The notes: generated by a model from the sequence alone, not told the origin. 64,000 bases of DNA from Atrichornis clamosus (GCA_013400975.1 WBMZ01008618.1:124001-188000), one strand, 5' to 3'. Positions 35,481 through 49,374 are shown, counted from the first letter of the stretch. Numbers and translations: made by a program.

Positions 35481-38400
35481 GTGTGAAATAACGTGAGGGC
35501 TGTGCAGGTGTCTCAAGGGCGAATGTCGCTGACATCTCAACTCATGAAATACATTTGCCATTTACCCCTTAAGGCTTCATTCTCTAAAGTGTTTTGTTTT
35601 GTTTCATTTTGGGTTTTTTTTGGGGAAGGATGAAGGATGAGCTACAGCAGCCACATCAAAGTCCTTGGTTTTTAAGGAATTAGAACGGCCTCGCAGGTCT
35701 GGCATTTTTCTCTAAGAGAAGGAAAGGAGAAGGACGGCCCCATTAGTTTAACATCACTGACAAGAACAAGCAAACACCTCCCGATGGCTTCAAAAACCTC
35801 TGGGAACAAGGTTATGGGGAACCAATTTGATCCTGGGTTTTATAATGAGATATTAGTCAAAGAAGATCTTCCCTTGAAGTGACTGCTTTTTTGATCACAG
35901 CATTTCTTCATGAAACTTTGTACCCTTTTCACAGAAAAGTAATGGAATACCATTTTCTTCCTCAAAGTGTGTCTTAATGTTTCTACAAAGAGAAGTTATT
36001 ATGAACCCTGTAACGCATCAGGGCATAATGAAATATGAGAACTGGAAGGGCTGAGCCACCGATGGGACCTGCTGTGCTCAGCCCACCATCACACTGCCCC
36101 CCTTCCTCATTTTTCCTCCTGAAAGGTACCGTTCTGGTTTTGCCAAGGAAGGGAATGAGTTAAATCAATTTTAGGATGTATGTAGCTTCCTCATTTCACC
36201 TTAGGATTTTCGAAGAAAACCAGTGTAGTTTTATCATACACTGGATTACACTGATTAGAGTTCTTGGGTATTGGAGATAAGGAAAACAATAATACTAAAG
36301 CAGAGCTACAGGTTATTAAATAAAAACAGTTAATAGAACAAGGACAGAAGAGAGATGATGATAGCAAAAGAAAGGTTAAAAAACTATTGTGGAGTTCTGT
36401 AGCCAAAAGAAACTACATAGTTCATTACATATGGTTTAACCTGAAGTCATCTTGAAATTAATTACACATAACACTCTATCTAAAAAAGCCCTGAATCCTT
36501 TGTGACCGGAGTTATGCTAAGGCCTGAGTAGTGGAGAAATTCCAGTGAAAAACTGAGGTTCAGGCTGAAGAACTTAAAATTTTAAAGATATATGGAGCAG
36601 CTGCCTGTGAGTGTAACGTGTAAGGAGCTACCAGCCTGCTTGGGGCAAAACTGGGCTCCCCAAGTCCCCTTTGCTAGTTGCCCCAGGAAGCTGGTTTTAG
36701 ACATATTGTGATGGAATTTTTTTTTTTCTGGTTTTACAGAAAAACCCCCATATCACATTAGTCAAAAATTGCACATAATATAAGACTAGTAAGCAACCTT
36801 GTATCGTTAAATTTGGTCCATCCATAGCCTGAGCACATCATACTTCCAAGGACTGTTTTGGAATTATGGCAATGTGGGAAACACTGTAAAAGTAATGATG
36901 AGACAATCAAGATATTTGTTATAATGACCTCTTTAAGATTGCATCTGTAGGTCAGCTGCTATTGATACCTGAGCTGCTGGGTTATGTACTTTTCTTTGGC
37001 TAAATATTTGAAGCCTCTCTGTACTGTACATCTACTAAAGCCCTGGAAAGGCTGATGAGCGTTCAGCAAGTGCTTCGGGAAAAACAGTGAGAGCTCATAT
37101 ACATTTATCTTCACCCCTTACATGTTACAATGTATTTCAGTGAAGAGATTTTTACTGTGTCTTGGACTTGGAAAATAGAACATGTGAACATCCCTTCTTC
37201 TCCTAAATGACCTAAGCATAAGGTGGGGTTCGGTCTCCTGTCTTAAATTAAAATACTGAGAAGTTAGTAGCATCATGCTGGGAATTGAATTGATTTAATT
37301 TAGGAGAGTATTCAATGTGCACTAGATATCTGATGTGTGATATTAAATCCAGCCAATTTTAAAGGACCCCCACTGTCATACCTTGGTTTTATATCCATAG
37401 GAATAGTTCTATGATTTCCTTCATCCTTTCCTGACTTTGCTTTATTGCATACCATTGTTCACACTTGCAGCCTGCCAGTTCATACATGGAAAGTGGCCTC
37501 CCTTCCCTCTGTGAAAAGCTTCATTTCAGCTCTAATGACCATTTGCCCGTCTGTTCTGTACAGTATTGTTCTGAATTGGTTTGGTTTGTGCCTTTTTTGA
37601 CTTTCAGTTCAGGCAGTCTGGAGATCTCTTGACTTTCTAGTTCATACTGTATTTTGTAAAATGCCATGGTATGTCTTGAGATCTATATAAATTATAAATG
37701 CTAGTTAAGCTAAGAAAGAAGACATCAAGGCATCCTATAAAATTTTCAATCGTTCTTTCTTGCCATTCTTGGTGTGCAGGGAAGGGAGACACGATGTGCA
37801 GTGCTGCCTGCTGAGCCTTCCCTTGGTGACAGCTGCCATGGAGCCAGGGCATACTTGCCCCAGTGCCAGGCCACTCTCCACTTGCTTGGAGCATTCCTCC
37901 TCAACCACTGACCTTCCTAGGGGTGTGTTTGCCAAGATTATGTCATGCAGGGGAATTTAGCTGCGTGGTCACCATTGTATCCACTACTGTTTGTGGATCT
38001 CTGAACAATTTCCAGCAGAATGCTTCCTCCTTCAGCTGTGTACACGAACTCTGAATTCTGTCTCGTTTTTATTTGTACCTTGGTCTTTTGATATAAATAC
38101 AGTTCAAATAAATAAAATAATGGAATTCATTAGTTATCCTGTCTGATCTTCTAGAACAAAATAATTTCTGTCAGAGATACATATAGCCTCTCCATCAGTT
38201 TAAGGCTTTTTTTTTAGAAGGATGGAGTAGTATCTTTGATTCAGAAAATAGCAATTTGGAGAAGACAGTTCCTTAGTAAATACGTTAAAATAGAGAATCA
38301 GTTCACAACCTATTTGCCAAAGCCACACAAATACTTCATCAATATTGATTCTGTAAGAATCTTTATTTGAGGATTGTGGATAGTTATGACAAAACATAGT

Positions 38401-41400
38401 TGGGCTAATTTCTGTGGTGTGTACTTCCAAGATTAGACTTTCACCAAGTTTCCTCTCATTGATATGTAGACCTGATGCTTCAACTTGGAATGGGATTCCA
38501 GGAGGGGACTCCAGTCGAAGGGACTGTTAAGGCAATTGGACACAGCTGCAGTAGGGCTGGGAAAACCGTGGAGGCATTTCTTCTGTATCTGTCTATTCTT
38601 TACATCACACTGAACAGTGGTGAGTTGAGAGCAAAGACAACCCTCTATCACCAGACTATTTCTGTTGACAAAGCATGAAAAGAATTATAGACTTTCTGTA
38701 AAATAAATGTGTTGCACCATTCCAGAAAGCATCGAGTCCTCAAAGAATAATATTTGAAACTGGAAAATTGTCTGCTTGTGTCTTATCAGGCTTTATAGAA
38801 ATCCAGCCATGTAACCAGTTAGCCTCTTTTAAGTTCAGAGCAGGCATTTAAACCCTTAAAATCATGAAGATGTATTTAATGAGTGTGCCTAACTGGTTAG
38901 CCAGCATTCATGGATTTAGAAAGACAACTAGTACAGGGCTAAAAAGAGTATCAATTTGTTCCTCTCTTTAGCTTTGTTTGGTTTAATTCGAGGCAACTTG
39001 TGTCTATTTCCAGATGAAATAAATGTGGTAACATCTGAAGAAAGGCAGCAAATTTCTTTAACGGAAAGATCCATCAGCTTTATGCAGTGTATGTGCTAAT
39101 GCCCTTTGTTCCTTCAGAATAGTTCATTACAGTTATGTAATAACAAGGAAAGTGTACAGGAAAAGAGAGAACCTGCCATGGTTTGCTTTAGTATTGAAGA
39201 AACCTGTGCTTAAGTTTGGCAAGTTATATTAGAGTGAAAAATGTCCTCTTTGCACCTGCTATCGTGCTTTACAGTAGTTACAGTCTTCAAACACCCAAAA
39301 CTATACTAATCTATTGTTTTTTTCATTTCAGCTTTCCAGTGTAGAAGGAGATTTTGTCTAAAGCCTTTTATAGTTTTCCTGCCTCTTTGATTCAGAGAAT
39401 TTTAGAATAGGATTAAAGAAAAACAGCCTCTGGATGACTGGTGGGAACTTTAAATAACATAACCGCTCTTCTCTGTCCAGTAAATCCATTAAATGATAAG
39501 CTATTGATTTTTATAACACAATTAAGGTGCCAATGATTTCTTAAGAAATCGTTGTACTTTTTCTGTATTATGCACTCAGCACATTATCTGTTGTAAATTG
39601 GAGGTGAGTTTTCTCAGTCTGGAGTGAAATCATCTTCATGCTGTTCTCAGAATGAACCATCTCCACACTGGTCCAGTGCTGCAGAGAGTTTTGCTTCTGA
39701 AATGTACTGATGCTCTTTATCAGATCGATTGTCATGTAGATATAAAAAAAATTTTAACCATTGTAATTCACTATTATTGGGATATTCTTAAGGCAGATAG
39801 TTTATAGTGTCTAATTAGTAACTTGCACAGACAAGAATAAATATTGGAATTTCACAAGCAGCCTTGTGATCCAGAGTTAAAATGGGTGGCTATCTGGATT
39901 CACAGAGGAATTTCTTCATCTCTCCATCACACAGTTTGTGCAATGGACAAGAATGCCATAAAGCATTTCCTTTGAAGCAGCAGGAAGTATTAGAAAGCAA
40001 GATATTGGTTGCAATGGGTCAAAACAGACTCTTCTATTCCGACATTTCCTGTGTTCTTTTGTGATGAGACAGGATACACAGAGCCTTTATTTGTTCTGAT
40101 AACTGTGGGGCTTTTTTTCCTTTCTTTCCACTTTTGATGTTATTTTTACTGACAAGATAGAAAAAGAAGTCAATATATAGTTTGATGTTGCTCATCCAAC
40201 TTGTCAGATTTTTGTTTAGTGTTTTGATACTGTTTTTTTCATTCAATTATTGTTCACATTGCTAGGGTTTAAGGTTTCTTAAAGTATGCACTGCATATAA
40301 ATGCCTCTGTTGTGATAGCCTTTAAATTAATCTTTTAAAATTAATGTTGCGTTTTTCAGAAATGCAAGTACTTTCAAATAAAATTCTTTGCACATTTGGA
40401 ATACAAATAAACCTATAAACCCAAATACAAATTCTGAGACACAAAGAGCATCTGCAGTTTTCAGTGAATTCCTTTGGACTGAGTCACTGGATTACATGCA
40501 GCATTCTTCATTTTGGCTCTTATAAAATTGTCTCTGAAAAAAAGTCTTCACAAAGACAGATATCATGCAGATTTGTGCCCTGAGTTCCTCCTAAAAACCT
40601 CAACTTCCTCTGTCCCTCGTGACTCCCTTAAAACAACAACCCCCCTCATCTTTGCTTTTTCTTCTGTAATATTTTCACATTTCTACATCTCTGGTCACTT
40701 TTCTTGTCTCTCAACCAGTTGTTGTTTTCCTAAAACAGTTCCCGCAGTGCAGAGTTCCCAGATGTCCAAAGTCCTTTATGTGCTTTTTCTGCTCAGCAGG
40801 CAGCAGAGAAGGTCTGTGCTGTGGTGTGTCCAACCGGAGCCGTGCTGAGTGGACAGCCAAGGAGTGTGTGTCAGCCTGGCCGCTGCCAAAGGAAACGAGT
40901 AGTGACTTAATTTCTTCCCACCTTTCACTAATCACAGCGTCAGTAACAGCTGTTCTCCACCCTGCGGTTGATTCTCACAAACCTTTCAGGAACTTCATAT
41001 CTTAGGATATTGCATAGGAAGTAAGAATAAAAAATGTGACCAACTTTGAGAGGAAGATTTGGAGTACTTGACCTGAAGTCTTACATTTCTATGTAATCCC
41101 ATGTGTTCTGGAAGTTGACTGTCTATTGTCTTTTGTTCATATCTTTGATCTGAAATGTAAATCAATATTTACCATGTTATGACTGAGTAGTTGGTTGTCA
41201 AAAACCCCAACACTGGTAGAGGTTAAAGCTGTGTTCCTCTTTCAGATACAGCCCTTATTTTCCATTGTAAGTAGAGTGAAAAGAATGGGAGCCATGCCTT
41301 AGATAATTTCTTACTAGGTTTGTTTTAAAGAAATTAAATGTTTCTATATATTTCTGAGAGGGAGTTGACGAAGTCTTCTGTCATGAGGGGAGCATGAACA

Positions 41401-42679
41401 AATCTAAACCTACCAAAATGAACAAGATATGCATTTTATATATTTATATGCTCACTTGCAAAGACTTTGTAGAAGGCAATGTGACATAAATACACTGCTC
41501 CCTTCCAAAGCATGGATTCTGTATGACTTTAACTGATTTCTCTTAAAGGATAAAACTTGAATTACTCTAACTTTCATTTTAAGTTAATGAACCCAGTGCT
41601 GGGGGTTGTCTGTGGAGGAGAAGCCATGGTCACAGAGGATAGTTTGTGGAGGGGTACATTTATTTACTTCTTACCAGTATGTATTGCTGAGGTGAAAGCA
41701 CACAATGCTTTTGTGTGCACTGATGATTTGAGCTTTCACAGAACTCTGCTAATATAATTTGATTGCTTTCATCATCAGGTCTTACGAATAAAGCCAGACA
41801 CACAGTAACTGCAGACAAATAGGAATTGCTAAAATAGGAAATGATTTTCAGTCTCTTCAACTTCTGTTGTGTTACCCCCAACTTCTGTAGAAGTTTGGAA
41901 TACAAATCAAACTGGCATAGTTCAGGAGTCCTGCACACCAGTGCCATCATGATGATGTGAATTTCTGTGTTTATTGGCTCATTTTTTCATGAATGTCATG
42001 ATGAACCTGGGAAAAGAGATCACATTTTTACCTTGTCCCTCCCCTGGCTGGACTTGCTGTTCTTTATGGAGCTTACTGCTAAAGGTGTAACTTTCTACCA
42101 TAGGCTACTACAGAATATGCTGTACCTTGATTCAGCATGAATATAAAGACAGGAAAGATGGGGAGGTTCTGTGCCCCTGGGTAGCCGCTGAGATAAATAG
42201 GGATACTCAGGTCCAAGTGATGATGGAATTTGGTTCAGCTCAGCAGTGGCAAATATTGGCACTGGTGTCAGATTTGCCACTAATAGAGGTTTGGATTATG
42301 AGCAATGAAGGTGAACTGTGCTGGATAAAATATACAGCACCTGGCACTTTTGCAAACAATCTTTCAGCAACTTGTCCTTTTGGCCACTGCTCAGCACTGA
42401 TTTGATGGAATACATTGAGGATAAATCCATAGGGACATGGTTGATAAGATAACTCATTTTCTATATAGGAAAATGCAATTGGACTCCTCTAGTTGGACTG
42501 TGGTTGTGTATGTGATTTGGCATCTCCTAGGGAAATTAGGGATAATGCTTATCAGAAAGAAAGTTGCAAAGCAAGTAAAGAATCATGTGAAGGTCTGAGA
42601 ACTACCGGAGACACTGGAAAAATTTAGTTAAAGGAGTAGGCTGCAGTATGATTTTTAAGGACTAGTCTTCTGACTAATT
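35481..42679. other. Intergenic sequence upstream of CFAP20DC
   Basis: About 7 kb of AT-rich, apparently single-copy DNA. Short frames exist (for example 40513-40848, 111 codons) without recognisable products or paired splice sites. An AATAAATAAAATAA cluster near 38108-38121 could be a poly(A) signal for a plus-strand non-coding transcript from the CpG island, but nothing else supports this. Confidence 0.6.
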
Positions 42680-43039
42680 TTTTTTAGTATTTTCATTTAT
42701 ATAACTTTCCCCAAAAAGGAGATGTGTATGTGTGAAATATGCAGATGAAAGAACTCTGAATAGGAGCAGCCTGTCAGATAGGAAGAAGTGGATGAACTTA
42801 GGGCCTGGAGTAGTCAAAATCAGATGAAATTCACTGCTGTGTGGTGCAAGGTCGTGCATTTGGAGACTAGTAAGTTGCAAGCTCATGTGTGGGAAATGAC
42901 TGAGGAAGCAAAAGAAGTGCTGAAGCTAAAGAGCAGTGTTGGCAAAAAGACAAATGAGTATAAAGCAATCATAAATACAATTAAATTTGGAAACTAAAAG
43001 GACATTTTTAGTTGTCGATGAAGTAAAATTCTGGAACAG
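42680..43039 (+). mobile_element. Old CR1/L3-like LINE fragment
   Basis: The stretch ATCAGATGAAATTCACTGCT followed by TGGTGCAAGGTCGTGCATTT resembles the C-terminal coding region of CR1-type ORF2 (a QMKFN...KCKVLHLG-like motif, here QMKFTAVWCKVVHLE). It is diverged and interrupted. It lies directly upstream of a better preserved CR1 3' end in the same orientation, so it may be the same insertion or a second, older one. Confidence 0.5.
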
Positions 43040-43326
43040 TTTTCCCATGAGAGGTGTAGGGGCAAACAAAATTTAAATTAAAAGAGGGGAGATTTAGATA
43101 AAATGTTAGGATTAAGTTCTTTACTCAGAAGGTGGTGAGACACCGGAACAGGTTGCCCAGAGAAATTGTGGATATCCAATCCCTGGAAGTGTTCAAGAAC
43201 AGGTTGGATGGAGACCTGAGCAATCTGGTTTAGTGGCAAGTGCCCCTATCCCCATGGCAGGGGAGTTGGAACAAGATGATTTTTAAGGTTCCTTCCAACC
43301 CAAACCATTCTAGGATTTTGTGATAC
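43040..43326 (+). mobile_element. CR1 LINE, 3' end fragment
   Basis: It matches the CR1 3' region: AGAAGGTGGTGAGACACCGG, AACAGGTTGCCCAGAGAAAT, CAAGAACAGGTTGGATGGAG, and TTCCTTCCAACCCAAACCAT followed by TCTAGGATTTTGTGAT at the tail. It belongs to a different CR1 subfamily from the copy at 13 kb. Confidence 0.88.
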
Positions 43327-46300
43327 CAAGTCCTGCTTATTCCTCAAACCTTACATGTGGTTTCTAGTACTAATTCTTTATTTAATATAAGTAAAAGCAA
43401 CTAAACAACTTATTTTGCAAAGGCACCCTGACACATGCAGTGGCAAGTTTGTGGGACATCTGTTTGGTCTGAGGAGGAGTTGGATATTCAAGAGTAATTG
43501 ATTAATGGATTCACAGTGTTTCTTGTAGTTGTGCCACCACTGCAAAATGAGAGTGAAGGAACAAAAAATGCTTTGCATCTGTCAAGGCCAGCATGCCAAT
43601 GTGAGGAGATCACAGCAGGGAGAACAGGACTAGCCAGTACAAAATGCTTCTTTGCTCTTGTATCCTTTTAAAAGATTCTTTTAATGTTTCAGTTCCGTTC
43701 AAAGAGCCAGACACTCATTTGTGGCTGCATATGAAGGTGACAGAAAGGCTGTGTTTTGCCACAAGTACCCTGAAGCCATCCAACTCCTGCTGCAATTCCT
43801 AGTGAAAGCTCACCTCCCCTCTTTCTCTGCCAGTGTCCATAGAGGCTGTGCCGACAGCCTGGGACTGCAGCTCATTGGGGGTGCTTTGGAAATGTCCCGT
43901 TTCTCACCAGTGCCTGGCTAATGGGCTTTAGGGCTGCTTGAAGCCATTAGAGCAGTGAACAGCAGCTGGCGAGCAGGGATCAGGCTCGATGGGGGAGAAG
44001 GGTTGTTTTGTATGGCCTTAGGTGACTGAAAGGAGAATGAGGCTTCCCTCTCTCTCCTCTGGATTCTGTGCAAGGTGCTGCAAATCCTGTCAATATTTTC
44101 CCCTAAGGATGAGTAGGAATGCTCTGGGGGTCGGTCAACAAAGTCAATTGCCTTTCAGGCCATATTTTGGATGGTTATGTGAGGCCATTGGCACTGAGCT
44201 GAACTGTGAAAGAGATCTCTGTAAAGAGCTACAGAAATGAAGCATTTTGCACTATCTTTTCCTAGTTTTCCTGCTGTGATCTCTGTACACTGGCACTCCA
44301 GCCATGGCAGATGCATGGCATTTTTGTTCCCTCATTTTCAGTCCATGGCTGTGATATCCACTGCATCAGGCACTGAGCAGCTATTTTGCACACTCTCTCA
44401 AGGCCACTCCATTCTTTCTCTCAGTAAATATGTTGCACAGATTCTGGCTTGTTTGGGGTATTTTTTTGTTTCTTGGTTTATACATTTATATTCAGGATAT
44501 TTAGCTTTGCATTGTTTAAATTACTGACTATTAAGCTAATCCACAACTTTAAACGCAACTTTTATTCACTTCTGTGGCATGTATTGTGTGTTCCATGGTG
44601 TCTTTATCAGAGATCTGTGACCTTCTGGATGTGCAGGGGAAGGATCCTTCACCCTTCTCAGTCTGGTCCACAACAGAGGACTCAAAGCAAATGGGAGTTT
44701 GGGAGGGTCTGCCTATGTTGTGTCTCACTACCTCCTGATTTGCTCACTGTATTTCCCAACTTCTGCTCTCAGCAGCACTTACAAGCTACACTTACAAGCC
44801 CCTACTATTCTCCTAGGGCTCGTGTCATAATTATATGCATGGTATATAGGTGTTTGTCTTCTAGAGTCTGAAATAACTCAGTTGCTTCCTATTTATACAT
44901 GATAATGGTTTTAAACAAACAAACAAAATTTTCTTATTTTCTAACTATTATTTCAATTTTTGAATCTTACCTTGCAAAGGTAACAGGTAGATGCAGTGAA
45001 AATTTTGTTCTTAAAAAAACCACACCTAGTCCAGCTTTATAGGATTGTTGACATCACTTGTTTTGCAGATGTATGCTGATGATTTGCAGATGCCTAAGTT
45101 TTCATGGTTGCTACATCTGACTGGGTATCAGTACATGAATTATACATTTTATGTAGCAGTGATGGATTAATTTCACACTAGAATCTGTAAAGATATTATA
45201 TTTACAGATAAAGCATAATTTCTCACACTTTCAGAAATGAACATTAATTCTTTTCACTTCAGAAAGAATCTGAAAGGACTTGCTGCATTTCATAAGAAGA
45301 AATATAAATCTGGCTCCTATTTTGAAGATGTAGTCCATTAACATACCAGTATAGTTTTACAATTTTTTTCATGACTTTATGTTAATATAGAACTCTGCCA
45401 TGTGAGGTTTTTCTCTACAGAATATGGGATGTATTTACTTAAGGAAACCCTTTCCCAGAGCTCTCTGCTTCTTCACATCATCCCTTTAGACTGGGTTCTT
45501 CCAGGTGAAAATAACTGCATAACTGTAAAATATTCCGATATTTTACCATTTGTCTCAAGTTGAGGATGAACTGTAATTCATCTTGTTTGATGAGAAGTTT
45601 TATGAGAAGGACGCATTTACATAAATATACCATTGCCATTTTACTATATCCGCTAGGTTTTTCCTTTTCTTAGACAATGAGCTGAAGTGACAAAAGTGAT
45701 ATGCATGTTAGATAGCGTCCCATGATAGCACATGACACATTTCTGACACTTGAATAATTTCTTATAAGGCACTTATCATATAATATGAGTGTATGACTGA
45801 GTACTGGTCAAAGGGCTTCCCCAGTGCTCTGCATCTTTAAGTCCTTGAGATTTTGATTTCTGGTTTTAAGGAGTTCTGGTCTCCAGTGTAATAAGTAGCA
45901 CTGCATTGCCCTGTTTAGCTTGTACAGCTAATCAACTAGTAACAAGAGTGATTTTAAGTTATTTTGGTAGAGTTAAAGCTTTGAGTTTGATTTATATTAA
46001 TTTTTGGGACATAAAATTCCCAATGTGTGCTCTTTGAACAGCTCCCAAAAGTCTGTGAATCTCCACCGTAATTGCAAATCTAAAAATATTAATTTCAGTA
46101 CAAATTGAAAGTATCCAGATATTCAGAATGGACATTTTTTTTGTTGTTTATCACTTTTTATTTTCAACAGTCCATTTAGGGTTCAGAACAGCACTGATAC
46201 CTTATGATTTAAGTGGTCAATGACCCTCTGTGAATATCCAGTAAAGGATTCCTGAGGTGGGCAAGTTGCAATGATCTAGACAAAAGATTGATATACTTTT

Positions 46301-47816
46301 TTTTGTAAACTGGTGACTATGGTAATGAGGATTGGTTTGTCAAAGAAAAGAGTTCATGCTCATGGCCAAAATTATTTGTAAAAACATCTCCCTTGCAAAC
46401 AGGTAAATTCATCTCTGTCCTGGCTGGTTGTGATACTCCACTGCAGAAAGCATCCATCATATCTTTGCTACAGCCAGCAGTGTGTGCTTCTCTGAATGGT
46501 AGACTAAGCCCATTAGACCTTTATACCTTTTCTTTGGCTAATTTACCCAGCAAATTTCATTATCAAATATACATTGCAGTAATACCTCCTGGAAACTATT
46601 ACCTCCTTGTCGCTTGTTGACACATTTATAAGTACATAAAGACCTTTCAGTAAGTCAGAATCTTTTCAGGGAAATGGAATTTACTTAATGTGATGGTTAT
46701 ACGAGCATGGAGATAGAGAGCTCCATGTATTAATCAGTTCATTGCTGCTGTTTCTTCAAAAATAATTAATCTGTCAGATGAATGTTTTCTACTCATGAAA
46801 TCAAATGCTTCCTTTTTTTTTTTTGCTGAGGTATCTGCCCCTAATATAAACATAGATATCATTTTCTATAATACTTGACAAGGAAACCTTCATTCTTTTC
46901 ACGCACGTGTGGTATATCCCTTTACACTTGGTTTTTGGTTTAACAAAATCATATTCCTTAAACTTCATTTCCCTCAGCAAAAGCTTTAAGATAAAGGTCT
47001 GTTCTACCCAGATCTCTTACAAAGATGTTGCAGTTTATGCAGGAAGTTATTTCAAGTACATAATAACTTTCTTGGCCCTGTTGATTTTAGGGTAATAGTA
47101 TGTGTCTTTCTACACCAGAAAATCTGTCCATATGGATTTCCAGAAGCACTAGTGGTGATTCTATAGTTAGGGTCTGCACTTGATTTTAAATGGAGAATTC
47201 AGCATTTATCTTATACAGAAAATGCAATAAATCTTCAAGTGTGATAATTTATCTGGATACCCATTCAAATAAATCCATCACTATTTTAGGAAGTAACATA
47301 AAATGAAAATGGATTTTTAATAAAATTTAGTGCCTAGTTTCAGACTTCTTTTGCCAGGAAGAATACTCCGAACTTCTCAAGCTGCATAAAGTTTAGGAAT
47401 TTTTACCTCTCGAATACATTTGAAGTTTTGTTTAGAATAAATTATGATTTTTCACACTGTTCCTTGTGCTTGTTGAAGTGTAAAGATGTTGAGGATACTA
47501 TTCTGTAATATCCTCTTCTATAAAGAAGCTCCATCTTTCCTAATGGCTGGTCACTTATTGCTCTTGCTGGTCCTAAAGCAGGAGGTGGCTCTCAGCCGGT
47601 GTTTTGGAAAAGGAAGGGTCTACATGAACTGCGGCAATTAGAGGACAGGTGAAGAAGGCGTGGCTGTCCCTTACATATGAAGGAAAAAGATCCAGGTAAA
47701 AATAGTTCGTCTTTTGTAGACATGTGATGTGAAGACACTGGAAAAGTTGCATAAAACTTCTCCAGAGAAGAAGGGTACAGCTGAAAAACCCCTCAACGAG
47801 CTGTTGAGTAGACCCC
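43327..47816. other. Intergenic sequence
   Basis: About 4.5 kb. The longest frame (44449-44871, 140 codons) is hydrophobic at first and then low in recognisable features; I do not recognise it and see no start context, splice or family evidence. No repeat element was identified. Confidence 0.6.
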
Positions 47817-48200
47817 AGCAGTCACGTGACAACACACCCGTGGTCACATGACAACACCCCGACCCCGTGACAACACCCCAGTGTCACGTGACAACACACC
47901 CGTGGTCACATGACAACACCCCCGGTCCCGCGACAACACCCCAGTGTCACGTGACAACACACCCGTGGTCACATGACAACACCCCGGTCCCGCGACAACC
48001 CCCAGTGTCACGTGGCAACACACCCGCGGTCACGTGACAACACACCCGTGGTCACATGACAACACCCCCAGCCCCCCCGACAACGCCCCAGTGTCACGTG
48101 GCCACACACCCGCGGTCACGTGACACCACCACCACCACCCCGTGGGCACATGACCCCACTGTCATGTGACACCCACACACCACCACGTGACACCACGCAN
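47817..48200. repeat. GC-rich minisatellite (~62-bp unit) carrying CACGTG sites
   Basis: The unit reads roughly GTGTCACGTGACAACACACC, CGTGGTCACATGACAACACC, then a variable GACCCCGTGACAACACCCCA. CACGTG occurs at 47823, 47885, 47948, 48009, 48031, 48095, 48117 and 48184. Spacings are 62, 63 and 61 bp at first, then alternate with 22-bp partial units. Later copies decay into CCACCACCACCACCC and CACACACC. An unresolved base (N) at 48200 marks the right end, as expected for a hard-to-assemble tract. The ORFs here are artefacts of the repeat. Confidence 0.92.
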
Positions 48201-48363
48201 GGCCAGTGGCCTCCAGGGTGAGGAAGCAGCGCTGGGAAATAAGAACATAAGGGACAAAACAGGGGAATTGTGGTCACCGGGCTGCCATATCCCCGCTGTA
48301 AGCATCCCTGGGAAATGTGTCAACTTGAAAGATTCCTGCATGGTCCTTAGTTTGCATAGTAAA

Positions 48364-48740
48364 GTCATGGAATCATGGAATCATATCATGGTTTGGTTTG
48401 GAAGGACCTTAAAGTCCATCCTTTTCCACCCCTGCCATGGGCAGGGACACCTTCCACTATCCCAGGTTGCTCCATCCAACCTGGCCTTGGACACTCCAGG
48501 GATGGGGCAGCTACAGTTTCTCTGGGCAGCCTGTGCCAGGGCCTCACCACCCTCACCACCTTCCCAATATCCCCTGTAACCCTGCCCTCTGGCACCCTTC
48601 TACCTTGTCCTGTCCCTTCAGTTCCTGATGAACTGTCCCTCTCCGGCTTCCCTGTGGCCCCTTCAGATACTGGAAGGCTCCTCTGAGATCTCCACACAAC
48701 CTTCTCTTCTCCAATGTTATTTTTCTTGAACTATTTGCTC
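48364..48740 (-). mobile_element. CR1 LINE, 3' end fragment, reverse orientation
   Basis: Read on the plus strand it starts with the tail repeat ATGGAATCATGGAATCATAT, then GGAAGGACCTTAAAGTCCAT, CCATGGGCAGGGACACCTTC, AACCTGGCCTTGGACACTCC and AGGCTCCTCTGAGATCTCC. This is the reverse complement of a bird CR1 3' end. The frames of 60-100 codons inside it are shadows of the repeat. Confidence 0.88.
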
Positions 48741-48811
48741 CAAAAGGTTCTTCCCATATTAGACATACCCTTGAAAAAACTACCTTTTTACTGTAAAAAG
48801 CTCCAACCTGC

Positions 48812-48905
48812 CATTAAATGTCATCTTTTTGCAGCAAAAATGACCTCAATCCTGAGTGCANCATTAAATGTTTTTGCAGCAAAAATGACCTCAATCCTGA
48901 GTGCA
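48812..48905. repeat. Tandem duplication, 49 and 44 bp, with an N at the junction
   Basis: Copy 1 (48812-48860) and copy 2 (48862-48905) share CATTAAATG, TTTTTGCAGCAAAAATGACC and TCAATCCTGAGTGCA; copy 2 lacks TCATC. The single N at 48861 lies exactly between them, so the copy number may be an assembly compromise. Confidence 0.85.
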
Positions 48906-49374
48906 CATCATTAAGTGCTTTTGATTAAAATATGTTCTTTTTGAATAAAATATGCTCTTATTGAGGCAAACCCACATGTTATTTAAGTCACATGATTTTA
49001 TTTACCTTTTCAGGGTGGTAGAAAAGAAATGGCTGAGTTTAACCTGACATGCTGAACCAAGACATTCATTTTCCCGCTACTCAGTCATGAATTTGATCAG
49101 GAAGCAGAGAAGAAGGTCAAAATAACTTCTCAAGACACTCTGGTATTGTGTTGTGAATCAGCTGCAAACTCCTCTTGGCCATAAAATGCTTCATTTCACT
49201 TGGTATGTGTCTTTTCAGAGACCTGTCAAAAGAGAACTATGCTATCAAATGAATAATTTTCAACTGCTCTAAACTGGTTTAGATTCCTTGAAATCTGAGC
49301 ATCTCAGTTTACTACAGTTGCTCTGAGAAACTTGGTCTTAAATTACAAGGCTTTGTTGGAAAAGCAGTTGTGCA

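Noticed and set aside
35013..35561. A 182-codon minus-strand ORF and overlapping plus-strand ORFs across the CpG island.
   Set aside because: GC-rich DNA lacks stop codons. The frame runs straight through a perfect splice donor and the hexamer repeat, and the product is a Pro/Arg dipeptide run with no family.
44449..44871. A 140-codon plus-strand ORF with a hydrophobic N-terminus.
   Set aside because: The composition reflects T-rich DNA, and no family or gene structure supports it.
48162..48697. Plus- and minus-strand ORFs of 100-137 codons.
   Set aside because: They cover the E-box minisatellite and an antisense CR1 3' end, and one crosses an N.
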